64,000 bases of DNA from Prostheceraeus crozeri (GCA_907163375.1 CAJQUW010009061.1:1-64000); one strand, 5' to 3'; counted from the first letter of the stretch, positions 1 to 12,739 are shown. Program-made: numbers and translations. The notes: a model not told the origin generated them from the sequence alone.

Positions 1-239
1 TTGCAATTTTCTTTAGATCAAAATTTGTAGTTGTTTGCGTTCCATATAATTTTAAAAACTCATTTATGTTGTTCATTTTATAATAAAAAAATTTCTTAAG
101 GGACCCCTAGAAGTTAGAAGGGAGGGGGTAGTAGAACTACGTTCATATGATATTGAAGGATATATTCTTGCGGTTTCTTCCACTTTTGTTTCTTCCATTT
201 TTAAAGAAATATTATTAGTCACATGATATATTTTAAAAA
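1..239. other. AT-rich non-coding DNA
   Basis: No coding region, RNA gene or clear repeat is visible before the tandem repeats begin. There is only AT-rich sequence with short homopolymer runs. Confidence 0.5.
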
Positions 240-680
240 CCTGAAAGATGGATAAAATTCATGAATTTGAAATTCTCAACTTTTATGATTTTCGGTGTCC
301 TGGAACGGTCATGATTTAAGCGAGAAAATTGTAATTCTCAAATTGGAGATTCTTAACTTTTATGATTTTTTCGGTGTCCTAGAACGGTCATGATTTTAAG
401 CGAGAAAATTGTAATTCACAAATTTGAGATTTTGAAAAATTTGAAAATTGGGTATTTTAAAAAACGGTTTTTTTTCTTCATAACCTGAAAAATGACCAAA
501 ATTCATGAATTTATGTCGTTTTTAAAGATACCATTTTTTGAATTTTATGGTGTCCTGGAACGGTCTAAATTAATGAATTTAGGTCTTAAAAACCTGAAAA
601 AGGCTCTAAATTCATGAATTTATGTCGTTTTTAAAAATACCATTTTTTGAATTTTATGGTGTCCTGGAACGGTCTTTTGC
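240..680. repeat. Degenerate tandem repeat with GGTGTCCTGGAACGGTC core
   Basis: The core GGTGTCCTGGAACGGTC, or a one-base variant, recurs at about 295, 374, 549 and 658. Each copy is embedded in an AT-rich unit containing ATTCATGAATTT and TATGATTTT or GAATTTTATGG. Spacing varies (about 80, 175 and 110 bases), so units have been lost or have diverged. It is non-coding and of no known family. Confidence 0.75.
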
Positions 681-1017
681 CCATTACTGCCGTAACACCA
701 TGTGGTTATGTGCATATGGCACATGTTGCTTGTATGCATCAACAAATATTATGTATAAGTACAAATATATATCTACGTGGTAAATTCCAGGAAAGTGCTT
801 CTATAATCTTCCACTGCGTAACTTTGGCTACAGGGTTCGACAACTTCAGGTTAGAGGATCTTTTAGTTTACTTTTGTTTGCTTAAAATAATCTAACGTAT
901 TTTTCTTTCATTGAGTAGCCTCCAGCTCGTTTATAGCCGGCAGCTGTTCTGGGGTGAAAAATTCTGTAAAAAAAATTTTAGATAGTCATTGTTTTTGAAA
1001 AATAGAGAATGTGATCA

Positions 1018-1245
1018 TGTTTTCGGATTGGAGACTCCACACAACTTTTTGATCGATAAGTTTAAAACGCAATTTGTTTGCGCGAGATCTTTCGGCCTAA
1101 GACGTAGGCCATTCTCAAACGACTCCTTCTCAACCGAGTCGCTTGAGAGTGACCTACGTCGTAGGCCGAAGGATCTCGCGCAAACAAATTGAGTTTTAAA
1201 CTTATCGATCAAAAAGTTGTGGGGAGTCTCTAACCCGATAACAAA
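1018..1245. mobile_element. Palindromic MITE-like hairpin
   Basis: A roughly 225-base near-perfect palindrome. The left arm reads GGAGACTCCACACAACTTTT then a GATCGATAAG segment. The right arm is its reverse complement with a few mismatches, around a centre near 1125-1135. The same peptide-like reading appears on both strands because of the palindrome, so those frames are not genes. Size and full self-complementarity fit a foldback or MITE-type non-autonomous DNA element. I could not identify a target-site duplication with confidence. Confidence 0.75.
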
Positions 1246-4200
1246 ATAATCATTGTCTTTGTGGTCTAAGTCAGCAACATGCTTGTAATGTACAGCCATA
1301 CAGCCTCCTAATATAAAAAGTACTTTTATGTACAGTGTATGTTATTCTGCCCATGCACATTTACATGGGTGCATAAAATATGAAATGTTTTCAATAGGAT
1401 GTGATGCTTGTGACTTGATCACAATAGTTTTCATTTTATAAAGGGAATTTCACAAAATTTCTTAAGAAGGAAGATGTTCATTTGTGCACATGTACTTATG
1501 AAATCACATCCAAATTTCAGAAACTTGATTGTGTTGGAGGAGTTACATATATGTTGGAAACTTCCTATTTTATTTTTAAAATTTAATTTAATTTTAAAAT
1601 TTAAAATCCTATTTTAAGTTTTATTTTATAAAACTTTTGTTTACTTTGAATGCAGCATTTGCACATGTGAATATCCAGTTCATATTTTCGTTAAACACAA
1701 CGCCAAGAATTCACATTTTTCAAAATCTTAGAAGTGGTATAAGGAACGAGAACTTCATTTCCTGTTTAGTTGCTATCTCATTTTTGTCTATTACTTTGCC
1801 TATTAATTACCTTACTTATTCAACGCTAATTACGTGAGCACCTTTTTCTAGATCTTGTGAGTTTTCAGTTTGATCGATTATATTATTTCGGCTTCATCTC
1901 TAGTTTTCATGGACAGTACTGTGTTGACATTATCGTTTTATTTAGTGAGTGAGTGAGCGAACGAGGTTTTCAACCGTTCACTGGTAAACGAGTGAACTGA
2001 GCAAATGGGATATTTCACTACTACTAAGCTGAACTAAATTCTCAAGTTCATGTTCATTAATTGGAGAGTGAAGAACAAGCTGAGCTGATTAAATGTTTTT
2101 CGAATTCTTTCAATCCTAGTAGCATAATGACTTTAATGCATAGATCATGCTGTATCTACATTTCTACGCATTTCTACGGCTTTGCATAAATTTCCCATTT
2201 TAATGCCTGAGCGCATGCAATAGCACTGTAGATTTGTGTAGATCCCTTTGATTTTTCATCACATTTTCAAGTACCTATTTTGATACACCAACAAAGGAAT
2301 GCACCGAATATCGGTGAGAGAAAATTATTCGGAAGATGTGCTAAATTTGTTGGGGTACCTTGATGCCGGCGAGAAAAAGTCGAGTAGATTGATATTTTCC
2401 ATTGAAATGTCTGACAATTAGGCGCTTTAGATAACATGTTTGATGCCGATTTGACAGCAAGCCTTCAAAACCTGTCAGCATAGGTGTGAACTTTCATGTG
2501 TCATTTATATGATCTGGGTAGGACCATAGTTTGAGATCCTTCCACTTTTAGAATGATGCAGTTGAGTTTTCTCGTGTCTCAAAGTCACGAACTTTCACTC
2601 AGAAAAGTGCAACTGCAATTTTGCAAACTTATAAAAAGATCATTTTCACTGCGATTTTTGTCCACAGGTATGACCGAAGGTGTAAAAAATTAGAATATAT
2701 TCACACTGAGATCATTTCATTTATATCAAGCGAGGAAAGTGCCTTCGTGCAAAAATGACCACTAGATTCGTAAGCCTCAAGCAGCTATAAATCGTCAGCG
2801 ATAGACAACAATGAAAATTCAAAATGCTGATACAGTCATTGAAAACAGTTCTTACATTTTTTACAATTGACGAAAAAAGTATCATTAATCTTAATACCAT
2901 CGCTGCCAATTTGACATTATGTCAATGCATTGTCATTTCACAAAATGATGAAAGAATGGAGACATTGAGGGAGTGTAAGACATTGACGGTGGCTTCAAAT
3001 ATTTGAATACTTCTTTAAATATTACTCATTGATACACTACTGTCATTTCGTTCAAGTTCTCCCACCACTGATAATCAGCAAATGATGGTCTTTGGAAGCA
3101 GAATGTAAATAGAATCCCATAATAGAAAGTTGCATCCTCAGTTGAAAATGAGAACATTCCTGAATATTCATATTATTCATAATTATCAAAATATTATTCA
3201 TTGTGTTAATGGATTTCAAATTTACTCCATGTATGACTGCATCTAAAATGCAAGAGCTGTGATAATGTTTAGGGATGTCAACTAGGTTTGCTGATGATTC
3301 CTGATATTGGATGAAATGGCCGCTACTGAGGTCTGCTCCCAGTTTTCACTTTAATATGCAACAATTTATAAATTGCTTTGAAATTTGCAGAATGCAGAAA
3401 TACAGAAATACAGTAGGGCCTGCATGTATGTGTCAATGTGCAATATTGATAGATGGTATGAAGGCATGGATTATTCATTCTTAATATGTCGATGAAAATA
3501 TATGTATGTACCAGTTCCGCATACTATTGGACATGCACATTGCCATAAACTTAAACTAGGACTTTAGAGGTAGCTTTTCCAATATGCGCCTCGAGCAAAA
3601 GGGCACCTCTACCTCCTCAGTCCTAAGCAGGGGTGTGCCACCACCTCTACAACCCTGCCAAACATAGGCCGTCTCACAAAGTGAACTGAACGACCTGACT
3701 TTTACAGTGAGCTGAGCGATTAACTGAACGGCATACTGCAAATTCAAGATGAATAGCAAACTGAGTGAACGAAGAAAAGCGTCAAATGAACGAGGAACTG
3801 AGTGAGCTGAGAAAATTGCCTCGTTCGAATGCACTTGTTGCGACATTATGAGAATCAGAAATGAGATCGTAACTGAATATACAAAACATAGCCTGATTAG
3901 ATAATGAATACAGAATACACGCGGATATTGCACTACAAAATATATAGAATATTATAGAATTCACTGCACTAATAATAACCCAAATGCGGGCAATTCAAGT
4001 TGAGATTGTTATATTCAATATTCTCAGTACGTGTTGTACGTCAGAGCTATCAATTTGACGGCGTCAACTGACACCGTCAACGATCTGTTGACGTCGTCAA
4101 TGACGCCGTTGGTTTCAGAAATTGACGCTAGCGACGACAATTTGCTTCTACAAAATAGCGTCTGCTTCAATTTTTTAATACCAAGGATAATTTGTCATTG

Positions 4201-5225
4201 GTATGTTTAGCTGTCTTCTATAGACTTGAAAGCCGACATGCACAAACTGATGCTTCCTTAGAATCAGCATGTCTTGAAGTATCTGCTGACGCAAAGAAGT
4301 GATGCACAGTAGCCTACATTGTTTGATACTATGTGATCTTTCACACAATGGATGACATTTTGATTTGATCGGTAGACGTCCATGACTACGTGTGTGCGTG
4401 GTTATGACGTTTAGTCAAACAGCCAGAACGAGTTTCCTCAGACAACAAGACCAAAAATAAAATTTCACAAAATTATTTACACCGTATGCCTACTACTAAG
4501 TTGCACGTCTGCCGAGTTTTACCTGGTTCATATTCTTGTCTCTTCTTGTTGGATCAGAGAAAAGCAAATGTTAATCAAATCGGACGAACTTTTAAATTTT
4601 CCGTAAAAATGAAATGAATTCAATAATGTTTACAACTGACGTTGACGGTGACACCGTCACATTTTTTCATTGATGCGCACAACAATGAATGATCCCTTAG
4701 TTAAGAGCAATTATTCAATCATCGGGTAAATACTTCAATCATTAATTCGGTGAATCACGTCATTGAAACTGAAGAGATTTGCGATATAAAACGTTATGTC
4801 GCAAATCGATGACACCTAGATCACTACATATGAAGAAAATGACAGTATAGTAAATGCAGCGAAGAAAAAATCATCGCTGATCAACACTTCTCATGGAAAA
4901 GTTCGAAACTTGTCAATGTGTCAAAAACATGATTGAAAATCAATACATGAAACTCCAGAACAGAGTGCACGAGACAAATTAAACAATGCTGATTTAAGTT
5001 TTCATATAAAACATACTCGTATTTAGAAAGATTTCCATTCTAAATATTCATAATTTTATAAAATGGTTTTGAAGTTTTATGAATGGAAAATAAAGGGAAA
5101 TCTATATTATGAGATAACTTGTAGCACTGTTCAAAACAAGCTATGTGTAAAGGCCAACTTTATTGTAAATGATATAAAATTTAAAGTGATTAATTTACTC
5201 TACGCTCTTTCATTGATTAAGATCG
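1246..5225. other. Intergenic DNA without recognisable genes
   Basis: Short open frames here have no recognisable domain and no coding character. Low-complexity patches include GTGAACTGAGTGAAC-like words at about 1925-2010 and 3670-3830, and clustered TTGACG/CGTCAA words at about 4040-4130. I see no RNA gene. Confidence 0.5.
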
Positions 5226-5249
5226 CAGAGAGAGAGAGAGAGAGAGCGA
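5226..5249. repeat. (GA)n microsatellite
   Basis: An uninterrupted AG/GA dinucleotide run of about ten units. Simple sequence with no other signal. Confidence 0.9.
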
Positions 5250-5414
5250 CAATGTACGTCGATCGATTTCGAGCTTGTTTAAAACCCATCTTCAGGACAG
5301 TAATAGAATAGACAAGTTTTATACATATACAGTTCATGGTCAATGCAATTCACTAATAGAAGTTAAAATTGGAGCATGTGGAGAGGCACAGATGAAGAGT
5401 TCTCATTTATTAGC

Positions 5415-5640
5415 ACATTAGCAGCTGATTTGATGTATAGTGGATCTGCGATACGTACAGGTGTGAACACATAGAAACAAAACTTTGAAGTCGGCATGGC
5501 TAGCTTCATGTGGATGACAATTCACCACTGTAGGGACTCGTTCTCCTCTCAAATGCTCATTCACTCTCGTGATTAGGTGTCTCCGTATCTCACCAATGTA
5601 GCAGTTTCAGCACAGTCTGCACTTTAGCAGTCCAAAACTG
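5415..5640 (-). pseudogene. Penelope-like element, GIY-YIG endonuclease fragment
   Basis: On the minus strand a stretch reads NCYIGEIRRHLITRVNEHLR. This is the core of the GIY-YIG nuclease domain that Penelope-like retroelements carry after their reverse transcriptase (family pattern: CYIGET, then R-L-TR-EH). It is preceded by an in-frame stop and continues only about 50 residues, so it is a remnant. It lies upstream of, and in opposite orientation to, a Penelope-type reverse transcriptase fragment at 6006-7162. The two pieces are therefore either from one rearranged copy or from two copies inserted head to head. Confidence 0.65.
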
Positions 5641-6005
5641 AGACGGAGGTAACTTATAATAAAATTCAATCTCTGAATGTTTAGAACAATGATGAATTGG
5701 ATAGAGTCCGGCCCAAAATGGAAACTACTGCTATGACCTGCATGTATGTCAAGCATAAATTCATGACTACCAAAAATATTAAGCAGCAACTCTCGAATTT
5801 GCGCAACTTTACGAAAGATATAGATCTTTCGTAGCTAAATGCGATAAAGGTAACAGTGTTTGTATTCTCGACAAATCACATTACTTGGAAAAATGAATGA
5901 AATGCTGTCTCACAACAGCAAATTTTAACGTTATAAACATCCTAAAATTCTAATAAACATCCGTTTATTCTAGCTGAAGACCGCTTGAATCGTAAACTTC
6001 AATAA

Positions 6006-7162
6006 TTGAAAATTGATGGTGATATCACCTTGGAGCAGTACAATAAAATGCGTAGTGTTGATTCTCAACCAGCTCGTTTGTACCGCCTCCCGAAGGTTCA
6101 TAAATCTACTGTTTCTCCACATCTGCGTCCTATTTTAAGCCTGCCTCAGTCATATTGTACTAATTTAAGAAAATTTATCGACAAAATCTTGAAACCTCAC
6201 ATCCCCAAATCTCTTGAGCTTAAACATTCATTTGAATTCGCAGAGAGTTTTAAAATCAATGAATACTGATGGTATCTTGCCATTTCTAGTGTCTAAAGTC
6301 TGTTTACTAACGTTCCCTTGGAGGACACTATAGACCATATTTGTAATCTGATTGATTTTCCAAATTCTGTCTCAATCGTGAGACTTTATCCAATCTCCTC
6401 GGTCTGGCTACTCAAGATGTGCTTTTTCATGATGAGCTCCATGATGAACTGTTCATTTAAATTATTTGATGGAATAGCTATGGGCTCTTCCCTTGCTCTA
6501 ACTCTTGCTTCTTTCGCTATGAGCTTAGTCGAAAATAAGATCAATCAATTTCCGCTGTTTTTTCGCCAGTGCGTTTAAAACATATTTGCCATCTTCAAAA
6601 CTAAATCAGAGGCTGATATTTTTTTGAATTTGATAAATCTATGCACGACAGTATAGACTTTACTAAAGAAAAGGAAGAAAATCATAAATTAGCTTTCCTG
6701 GATGTGACGATCACTTTTGGAAATTCCGAAATTCCTCTGTGATTGAGTGGAAAGCTAGAACTACAAATGCCGGAACATATATTCCTTTTGAATCTTATGC
6801 TCCTATGAAAACAAGAAGTGTGCGGTTCGGGTTCTCTGAGGGCCAAATGCCTCAGTAGTTCGCTCGATAGCTTTGAAAAAGGTTGTAAACAGATCAAAAA
6901 CATCTTCATCTCTAATAATTATCCTATCAAATTGATAGATTCTATAAAAACTCAAGTTAATTCTCCTACAAATAGTAGTAATAACAACAAGAGCAGAAGC
7001 GAGACTGCTAAAAGTATTCATTGGTCATCTCCTTATATAAAGGAAATGGATCGTAAAGCCTTAAAAAATGTCCAAATAATTGACTCCATTTTAAACAAAA
7101 ACGATTATAAAATACAGGTCGTTGCTAATACTTTCAAGAGCTCTGAAAATTTTTCCCAATAA
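6006..7162 (+). pseudogene. Penelope-like element reverse transcriptase (broken)
   Basis: Three frames in succession carry ordered blocks of a Penelope-like reverse transcriptase. The first has QPARLYRLPKVHK and LRPILSLPQSYC (N-terminal RT blocks). The second has SLFTNVPLEDTIDHICN and DGIAMGSSLALTLASF (motif A region and the GxAMGSxLAPT motif B). Weaker readings follow, including LAFLDVTI and a terminal block ending in a HWSSPYIK-like segment. Penelope-like elements copy RNA into DNA at telomeres or nicked sites. Stops and frame changes divide the region, so this copy is dead. No downstream GIY-YIG domain follows on this strand; a fragment of one lies inverted upstream. Confidence 0.8.
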
Positions 7163-7189
7163 CGATGAAGTAATACTAATAAAGATAAC

Positions 7190-7330
7190 ACCACCGTAGT
7201 GCTAGGCTAGTACCATCATAGAGCTAGACTAGCGCTATCATAGAGTTAGGCTAGCGCTATGGTAATGCTTGCTACCATTCGTATTATTAAAGCCAGTAAT
7301 TATCCTAGCGCCAGGCTAGTGTCAAGTCAT
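7190..7330. repeat. Short CTAG-rich degenerate repeat
   Basis: Words such as GCTAGACTAGCGCTATCATAGAG recur imperfectly about every 25-35 bases. This is simple-sequence-like, non-coding DNA just after the Penelope-like remnant. Confidence 0.55.
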
Positions 7331-9138
7331 TTTCTAGAGTAATTGCTTGCAAATTCATAAGGAAGTACATGCCTATGCTAGCCTAAATGCTAGTTCTCAT
7401 TTTTGAAAATCATGGTGCATTTACATAGATATTTCTTCGATGATAATCTTTAAATTTCTAATGGTATAAGCTTTTCGCAGTGACATTCAAGATTTTTATA
7501 TGAATCCTCCGCTTATAATTTAGCGAGGTAAGTGGCGATAGACTAGACATGGACTTGTACAAGGGTAGTTGCTAGTTGCTACTCAGCCCTCAATATTAGT
7601 ACCATGCTTTTTCTGTTACCAGAAGTAGCAAATAACATAGCGCTACCCCAAGAAATTGATATAGCAATTGCTATCTTTATTAATACGCCCCCCTGCTGCT
7701 CATTGCCCCTTATCAACATAATCGTCTATCGGTCTAATCCATAGAAATCCGGGTCTAATCTGTCCGATTGTCAAAGAATTCATAAGCGTATAGAAGTCTG
7801 GTCGCGTAGCATCCTTCAGATGCGGTATTGATGCATTTCTTTCATGGCTACATGCTGCCAGACAACAATAAATTGACATGCATGTATATTTTCAACATCT
7901 TCTTCCTCGCATAATTTACAAACACGATCTTTCTGTGCATTACGATTTTGATAAGTACCAAGCTGTGCTGCTTGTGTGATTTCCAGTTATTAGCTCAATA
8001 ATATCATCAATTTTGGCTTTATCTCTACGATCAATCTTAATTCACATTGAAATCTACAGAGTTCTAATTACTTTAACCCTTCAAAGCTGTGTTTGGCACT
8101 GTCGATCCAATCTTTTCTACATGTAAAGTATTCGATTAACGCACTATTAATTAATTTCTTAGAGTTTCCACTGCATTGTCTCTCTGCACAGACTTTATCA
8201 AACAGCTTAGATGCCCTGATGCACCATGAATTTCATTATTACATATTATTCTATTTATTTTCTATATTGTATGTGGTGCTTTTAAAGATTCGCGTGATTA
8301 ATATTTTATCAGCTATGGAGAAGGGGGGGGGAGAGAAAAGAAAAATACCAAAACACCGGTGTTACGTCAGTACTTTCAACGAGGTGAACTCTTTGAACTC
8401 GAGGCGGAGTAAGCGCTAGCACTTACACTGACATCAAATGTGAACTCACATAAATTGTATGAGAAGAGTCACATAGAATATTTGTGATATCTTACTGATA
8501 CAAATTTGTTTTACCTATAAAATGGAGAAATCAGCCAATTGCAGAAGGTACACTTTGTCGTATTTAAACATTTTTAAATACATTTTATTACTTTGAGGAA
8601 GTATCATTAATACACCACGACAAGTGTAAACCATTATTCTTTTTACTATATTTTCACTATTAATATCAAAGTTGCATCTTAGAAAGATAGTAATGCTATA
8701 TTAATTACAGACAAAATGTTTTGTCTGGGTGCAAAGAATATAAAGCAGCTTTAGAAACTTCAAGTTTTTGACAAGATTGCAACATTAAATCGCATTCAAG
8801 AAGAGTCATTCTCTAATCAATGTTTCATTCAAATTGTTATGATTTATGTACTCTCTTTTCAGTCGTTTCTTAACATTCCAATTTTATTGTTCTTTCTGTA
8901 GCTTTGTTATTTGACACTTCCCGGCAGATGTTTCTCTTCCTTCCCTTAGACACTGGAGTTTCAAAAGTCACCTGTCAGTAGGAAATACTCTCGCATGCGG
9001 TGAACATGTCTAAGAGTCAATGAGAAGAGTGCATTTGAAGCAGTGACAGTAGCACACCCGCATGACACGACTGAAGGTGACGTGGAGCTGTACATAGCCT
9101 TTAGCTCTTCATAACAAACATTTATTGTCTTCGTCGCT
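7331..9138. other. Intergenic DNA upstream of the TMED gene
   Basis: No supported gene. A run of G residues lies near 8325. The last few hundred bases are the likely 5' flank of the TMED gene at 9139, but I see no clear TATA box. Confidence 0.45.
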
Positions 9139-9825
9139 ATGCTCAGCCGGCTCCTCGCTGCTCTCGCCCTGCTCGCTCTCTGCCATGTGACTGAGTCTAA
9201 CTTTCGAGAGGACCTTCGCCTTCCTAAGGCTTTACAATTCGAGCTACCTGACAAGGATGAAATGTGTTTTTTCGACGACTTCACTGGTCTCAATCGTAGC
9301 ATTTCCTACACACTCTTCTATCGCGTTATTTCAGGTGGGAACAACGACGTGGATGTCTCCGTGACCGACGAACACCGAAAAGAAGTCATTTTCAGCAAGC
9401 ATAAATCGACAACTGGCAAATTTGAATTCAAAAATCAAGTCAATGGTTTGATAAAGATCTGTTTCGGCAATCAATTCTCAACCATTACACACAAACGTAT
9501 AGTTTTCTCCCTACATCCCACGGAGCCGGAAACTCTATTGGAAGAGGCTGGCAGAAAGCGGCAAACTGCAGCCATGACTTTGATTGAGGCAGCCTTGGAG
9601 AAAATCCACATTTACATGACATCAGTAGTAGATTATCAAATCATTTACAAAAGCAGAGAAAGTTCAGGGAGGAATCTCAGTGATGATCTCAATGACCGTG
9701 TGTTTTTCTGGAGTGTAATGCTGACATTTACAATTCTGCTGACAGGAATTGGACAAGTAGCCATTCTGAAAAACTTTTTCCCAGACAACAGACCTGTGGT
9801 GCCTGTCCGAAGTGATCGAGTATAA
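9139..9825 (+). CDS. p24 family cargo receptor, gamma type (TMED3/TMED7-like)
   Basis: Complete 228-residue p24/TMED protein. These are type I membrane proteins that cycle between ER and Golgi in COPI and COPII vesicles as cargo adaptors. Residues 1-20 form a signal peptide (LLAALALLALCHVTES). A GOLD domain follows, with the disulfide pair in MCFFDD and ICFGNQFST and the gamma-type motif GGNNDVDVSV. A coiled-coil/stalk segment containing DYQ and DLNDRV precedes a single membrane helix (about 190-212). The short cytosolic tail contains the FF pair used for coat binding (LKNFFPDNR). Length and order match vertebrate TMED7 (224 residues). The frame has no introns, so this may be a retrogene, but it is fully open and looks functional. 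It is the only host gene in the window I would call intact. Confidence 0.92.
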   Translation: MLSRLLAALALLALCHVTESNFREDLRLPKALQFELPDKDEMCFFDDFTGLNRSISYTLFYRVISGGNNDVDVSVTDEHRKEVIFSKHKSTTGKFEFKNQVNGLIKICFGNQFSTITHKRIVFSLHPTEPETLLEEAGRKRQTAAMTLIEAALEKIHIYMTSVVDYQIIYKSRESSGRNLSDDLNDRVFFWSVMLTFTILLTGIGQVAILKNFFPDNRPVVPVRSDRV

Positions 9826-11934
9826 CTCCCATCTCAGTTTCCTCAGGTGCTGTTTCTCTCAGATCCCAAACGATTTTATAGCTTATGTCCATTCTCTTTG
9901 TAATACGCATTTATTAAGCTTATATTTGAATCAAAATAGTCTATGAATATTTCAGTGCTCTTTTCCTTTCTAATATTTTCAATCAAAATCGAGCAGATTT
10001 TGCTATAAATGATAATTAGTTCGTGCATGGAATGGACAGCGTTGTATTCGATCAATTTTCGACTACATGTAATTCTCATCAAGTTGATACTATTAAGAGG
10101 AACACTAAATCTAGTATCGAAGCAACCAGCAGTACTATGGATGATGATGACAAACGGCTTTTGAGCTCTGCTGTACACTTTTAAATGTAGAGAGTGCCAA
10201 ATTCTCTTCAATTTTGGTGCGAAGTCTAGGTGCTAATTCTGACCGAAAAAGGCAGGAAATTTTGATGCATGTTGTAACTAATTATTTTTACATCAACATT
10301 TTACGGAAAGCGGAAATAACTTCAAGCAATTGAAGAATAGAGTATTCGTAGTTAACCAAGCGGCGAGAGAGGCCAGCCATTTTCCAGAGTTCAAGACAGA
10401 ACAAAAGTATCAGGACTCTCTCGGTAAAACGTTTATTGGTCTTTATCACTTTAGGTTATAATTAAAAGAATAACAGGGCCTTCGGCGTCCAGCGCCTTCA
10501 ATCGGTCGATGTAAGTGCTAAACGGCAGAGTATTCGTACTTTCGATCACTATTAGAGGTAGATTCCTGATTTGAATGTAAATATTGATATCCATTTCCTA
10601 TCGTACAATATATTGTCATTTTTCGGATAAACAAAAAAAGATTTGATGGCTTGGTGTCTTTTGGTTCGAAATTTTGACGCCTGATAGCAGAAAGACAGCA
10701 AGTTCCGTGTCTTAAAGTTTGCAGTGCAAATACTACATTTAAGTGAAAATGGCGAACGATGTTTTGTATCTCAGGCATTTAAAAGCTGTAAAAGGTTGTA
10801 TGTAATAAACTAGTCGCAAAATCAACAAAAGTTTGAGAGCTCTTGCAGGGAACTCTAGTTGACCGTAGGGAAGCGGAGCCAACTAGGGTTCCCTGGTTCT
10901 TATTAATTAGAAATAGGAAGCAAAATGCGTGCACCATAGACTGTCAGAAATTGATCTCGAATATTTTATAGCATTCGATGAATTCAATCAAGTCTTAAAC
11001 TTCATCTGTAAGCCTTATCGGTAAGAAGTTCTTTCAGAATTATGCATTACATTCTTCCTGGATCATTTATTCATCCATTTTATTGTTATGCGTCTACCGC
11101 ATCCTATTAATTTCACAAGTACACTAGGCCTTTAGTCTATCATTGGATAGAAAGATTTGATTAGCGTGTTTTTGTTTGCTTCGCTGAGAAGAGTCATGCT
11201 CATGCCAGGTGATCAGGAGCATATTGCTTGAAAGCTCATAGGTGCATGGTAGATGATGGATGGGGATAGTGTTGTATAGGGCCATTGTTTCCCATGCAAC
11301 ATCGGTGATAACTGCCGGTAAGCTCTGAGGCTTCGATTTGAATTCAACTTGAATTTATCTTTTGATTTCACAGATTTTCCATAAGTTCACTAGTAATCTG
11401 GTTTGTAAGTTTATTTATTGATGTTTTATTTATAATTTGATACATTTGAAATCGTCTTGTAGAATCCTAACAACTTCTGTTAAATGTCTGGAACCAACTG
11501 AAAAATTTGATATTCAAGAACTCAAGCATTCTATTAGTTTATATTCATTCCTTCTGAAGATGACGTGAAACATGCATATCCCTTATTGATATGTTCGAAA
11601 TGAAGTGATCGGGTTCCCTCTTCCAACTAAGTTATATATAGCTAATGTTTGCAAGTGGCAGTTTATTAGGAGCAACAAGTATTACTATGATTTTCAAAAG
11701 TACTTGAAGTGATCATCAAAAAAGTCATAAATAAAATGTGATTTTGAAACATTTATATGAAGGTGCAGTGATATTTTTATGATCAAAAGAATGTCGAGGA
11801 AGTTTTTTAAGTAAATCATAAATCAAAAAAAATGTTGACATTGATATGTCCTCGCGGCTCTATCGTATTATAGTATAATGTTTCCCAGAGCATGCCTAAA
11901 ATGCCATCTTTAGTGAAAAGACTAATAGAATGCT
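9826..11934. other. Intergenic DNA between TMED gene and Polinton
   Basis: Contains the probable TMED 3' untranslated region and then AT-rich DNA with no recognisable gene. The only structured item is the hairpin near 10846-10894. Confidence 0.45.
10846..10894. repeat. Short inverted repeat (hairpin)
   Basis: AGGGAACTCTAGTTG is followed about 20 bases later by CAACTAGGGTTCCCT, its reverse complement with one mismatch. It forms a 15-bp stem. It could be a remnant of a small foldback element; no function can be assigned. Confidence 0.6.
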
Positions 11935-12312
11935 AGTAGTGAAAACTGTGCCCTACTTGCCACGGATAGGTACATGGATAGGTACATGTAAAGTTTAGTG
12001 TTATCAATAGGTACATGGATAGGTACATGTAAAGTTTAGTGTTGTCAATAGGAACATGGATAGGTACATGGATAGGTACATGTATACTTTAGTTATCGAT
12101 AGGCACATGGATAGGTACATGTATAATTCAGTGTTATCAATAGGAACTTGTATGAGATCTGTTTTACTGGATAGGTACATGTGTTTGGTACACTGTGTTT
12201 CGGAACGTCTATGATCGAACTTGTGTGGTTTGGTTCTGAGCACTTGGGTACGTACCGATAGACGTCCGTTGTTTGATTTTGAATGGGTTTGCTCAATTGC
12301 GACTATTGTGAC
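11935..12312 (+). repeat. Polinton left terminal inverted repeat
   Basis: About 378 bp, matching the right end in inverted orientation. The outer part is built from a roughly 41-bp tandem unit containing GGATAGGTACATG and AGTTTAGTGTTATCAATAGG. The left end has about two more units than the right, which accounts for the 80-bp length difference. The inner boundary falls at CTATTGTGAC. Confidence 0.9.
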
Positions 12313-12448
12313 AATTATTTTTAATGTAGCACTATTTAGATGTGAAACTTTACTGTGCAGTTATGATTTAGTTGCTCCCCAATAAGAAAACCAATTCCAG
12401 AACTATGTTTAAAATGAAAAGACAAGAGATTTACAATGTAAGTTTAAT

Positions 12449-12739
12449 TTAAGCGTGAAAAATAAATGAGGGGTGCAAATCACGTCCCTCAGGCGACTCC
12501 ATGATCTTCAAGAAGTCATCACACCACTCATGGAATGTCGGATTTTTACTAAAGTCATGGTCACATTCGTGTACCGGACACTTCACCGGTAGTCCATTCC
12601 GCCTTTGAAGTGCAGAGACAGTCAAGGTCTTCCATAGGGCCACTTTGCAGCCGCAAGACAGATGCATGGTCATGTCCAACTGACCTCCCATAATGACTTG
12701 GCTGTCATTTTGAAAATAAAATAGTGGTTTTGAGGACAT
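12449..12739 (-). CDS. Small Cys/His protein of Polinton, unknown function
   Basis: A 96-residue protein with a compact metal-binding-like pattern: HLSCGCKV near residue 27, then an ALQRRNGLPVKCPVHECDH segment and KNPTFHEWCDD. I do not recognise a named family. The same pattern (C-x-C-x-V, ALQ, G, CPVH, NP-x-F) occurs in the small protein at 55037-55273 inside the palindromic element, so the two are probably homologous. The gene points outward, toward the left terminus, and shares a 225-base bidirectional promoter region with the gene at 12964. The second Polinton copy encodes the identical protein (62261-62551), with at least one silent difference. Confidence 0.75.
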   Translation of the reverse strand: MSSKPLFYFQNDSQVIMGGQLDMTMHLSCGCKVALWKTLTVSALQRRNGLPVKCPVHECDHDFSKNPTFHEWCDDFLKIMESPEGRDLHPSFIFHA

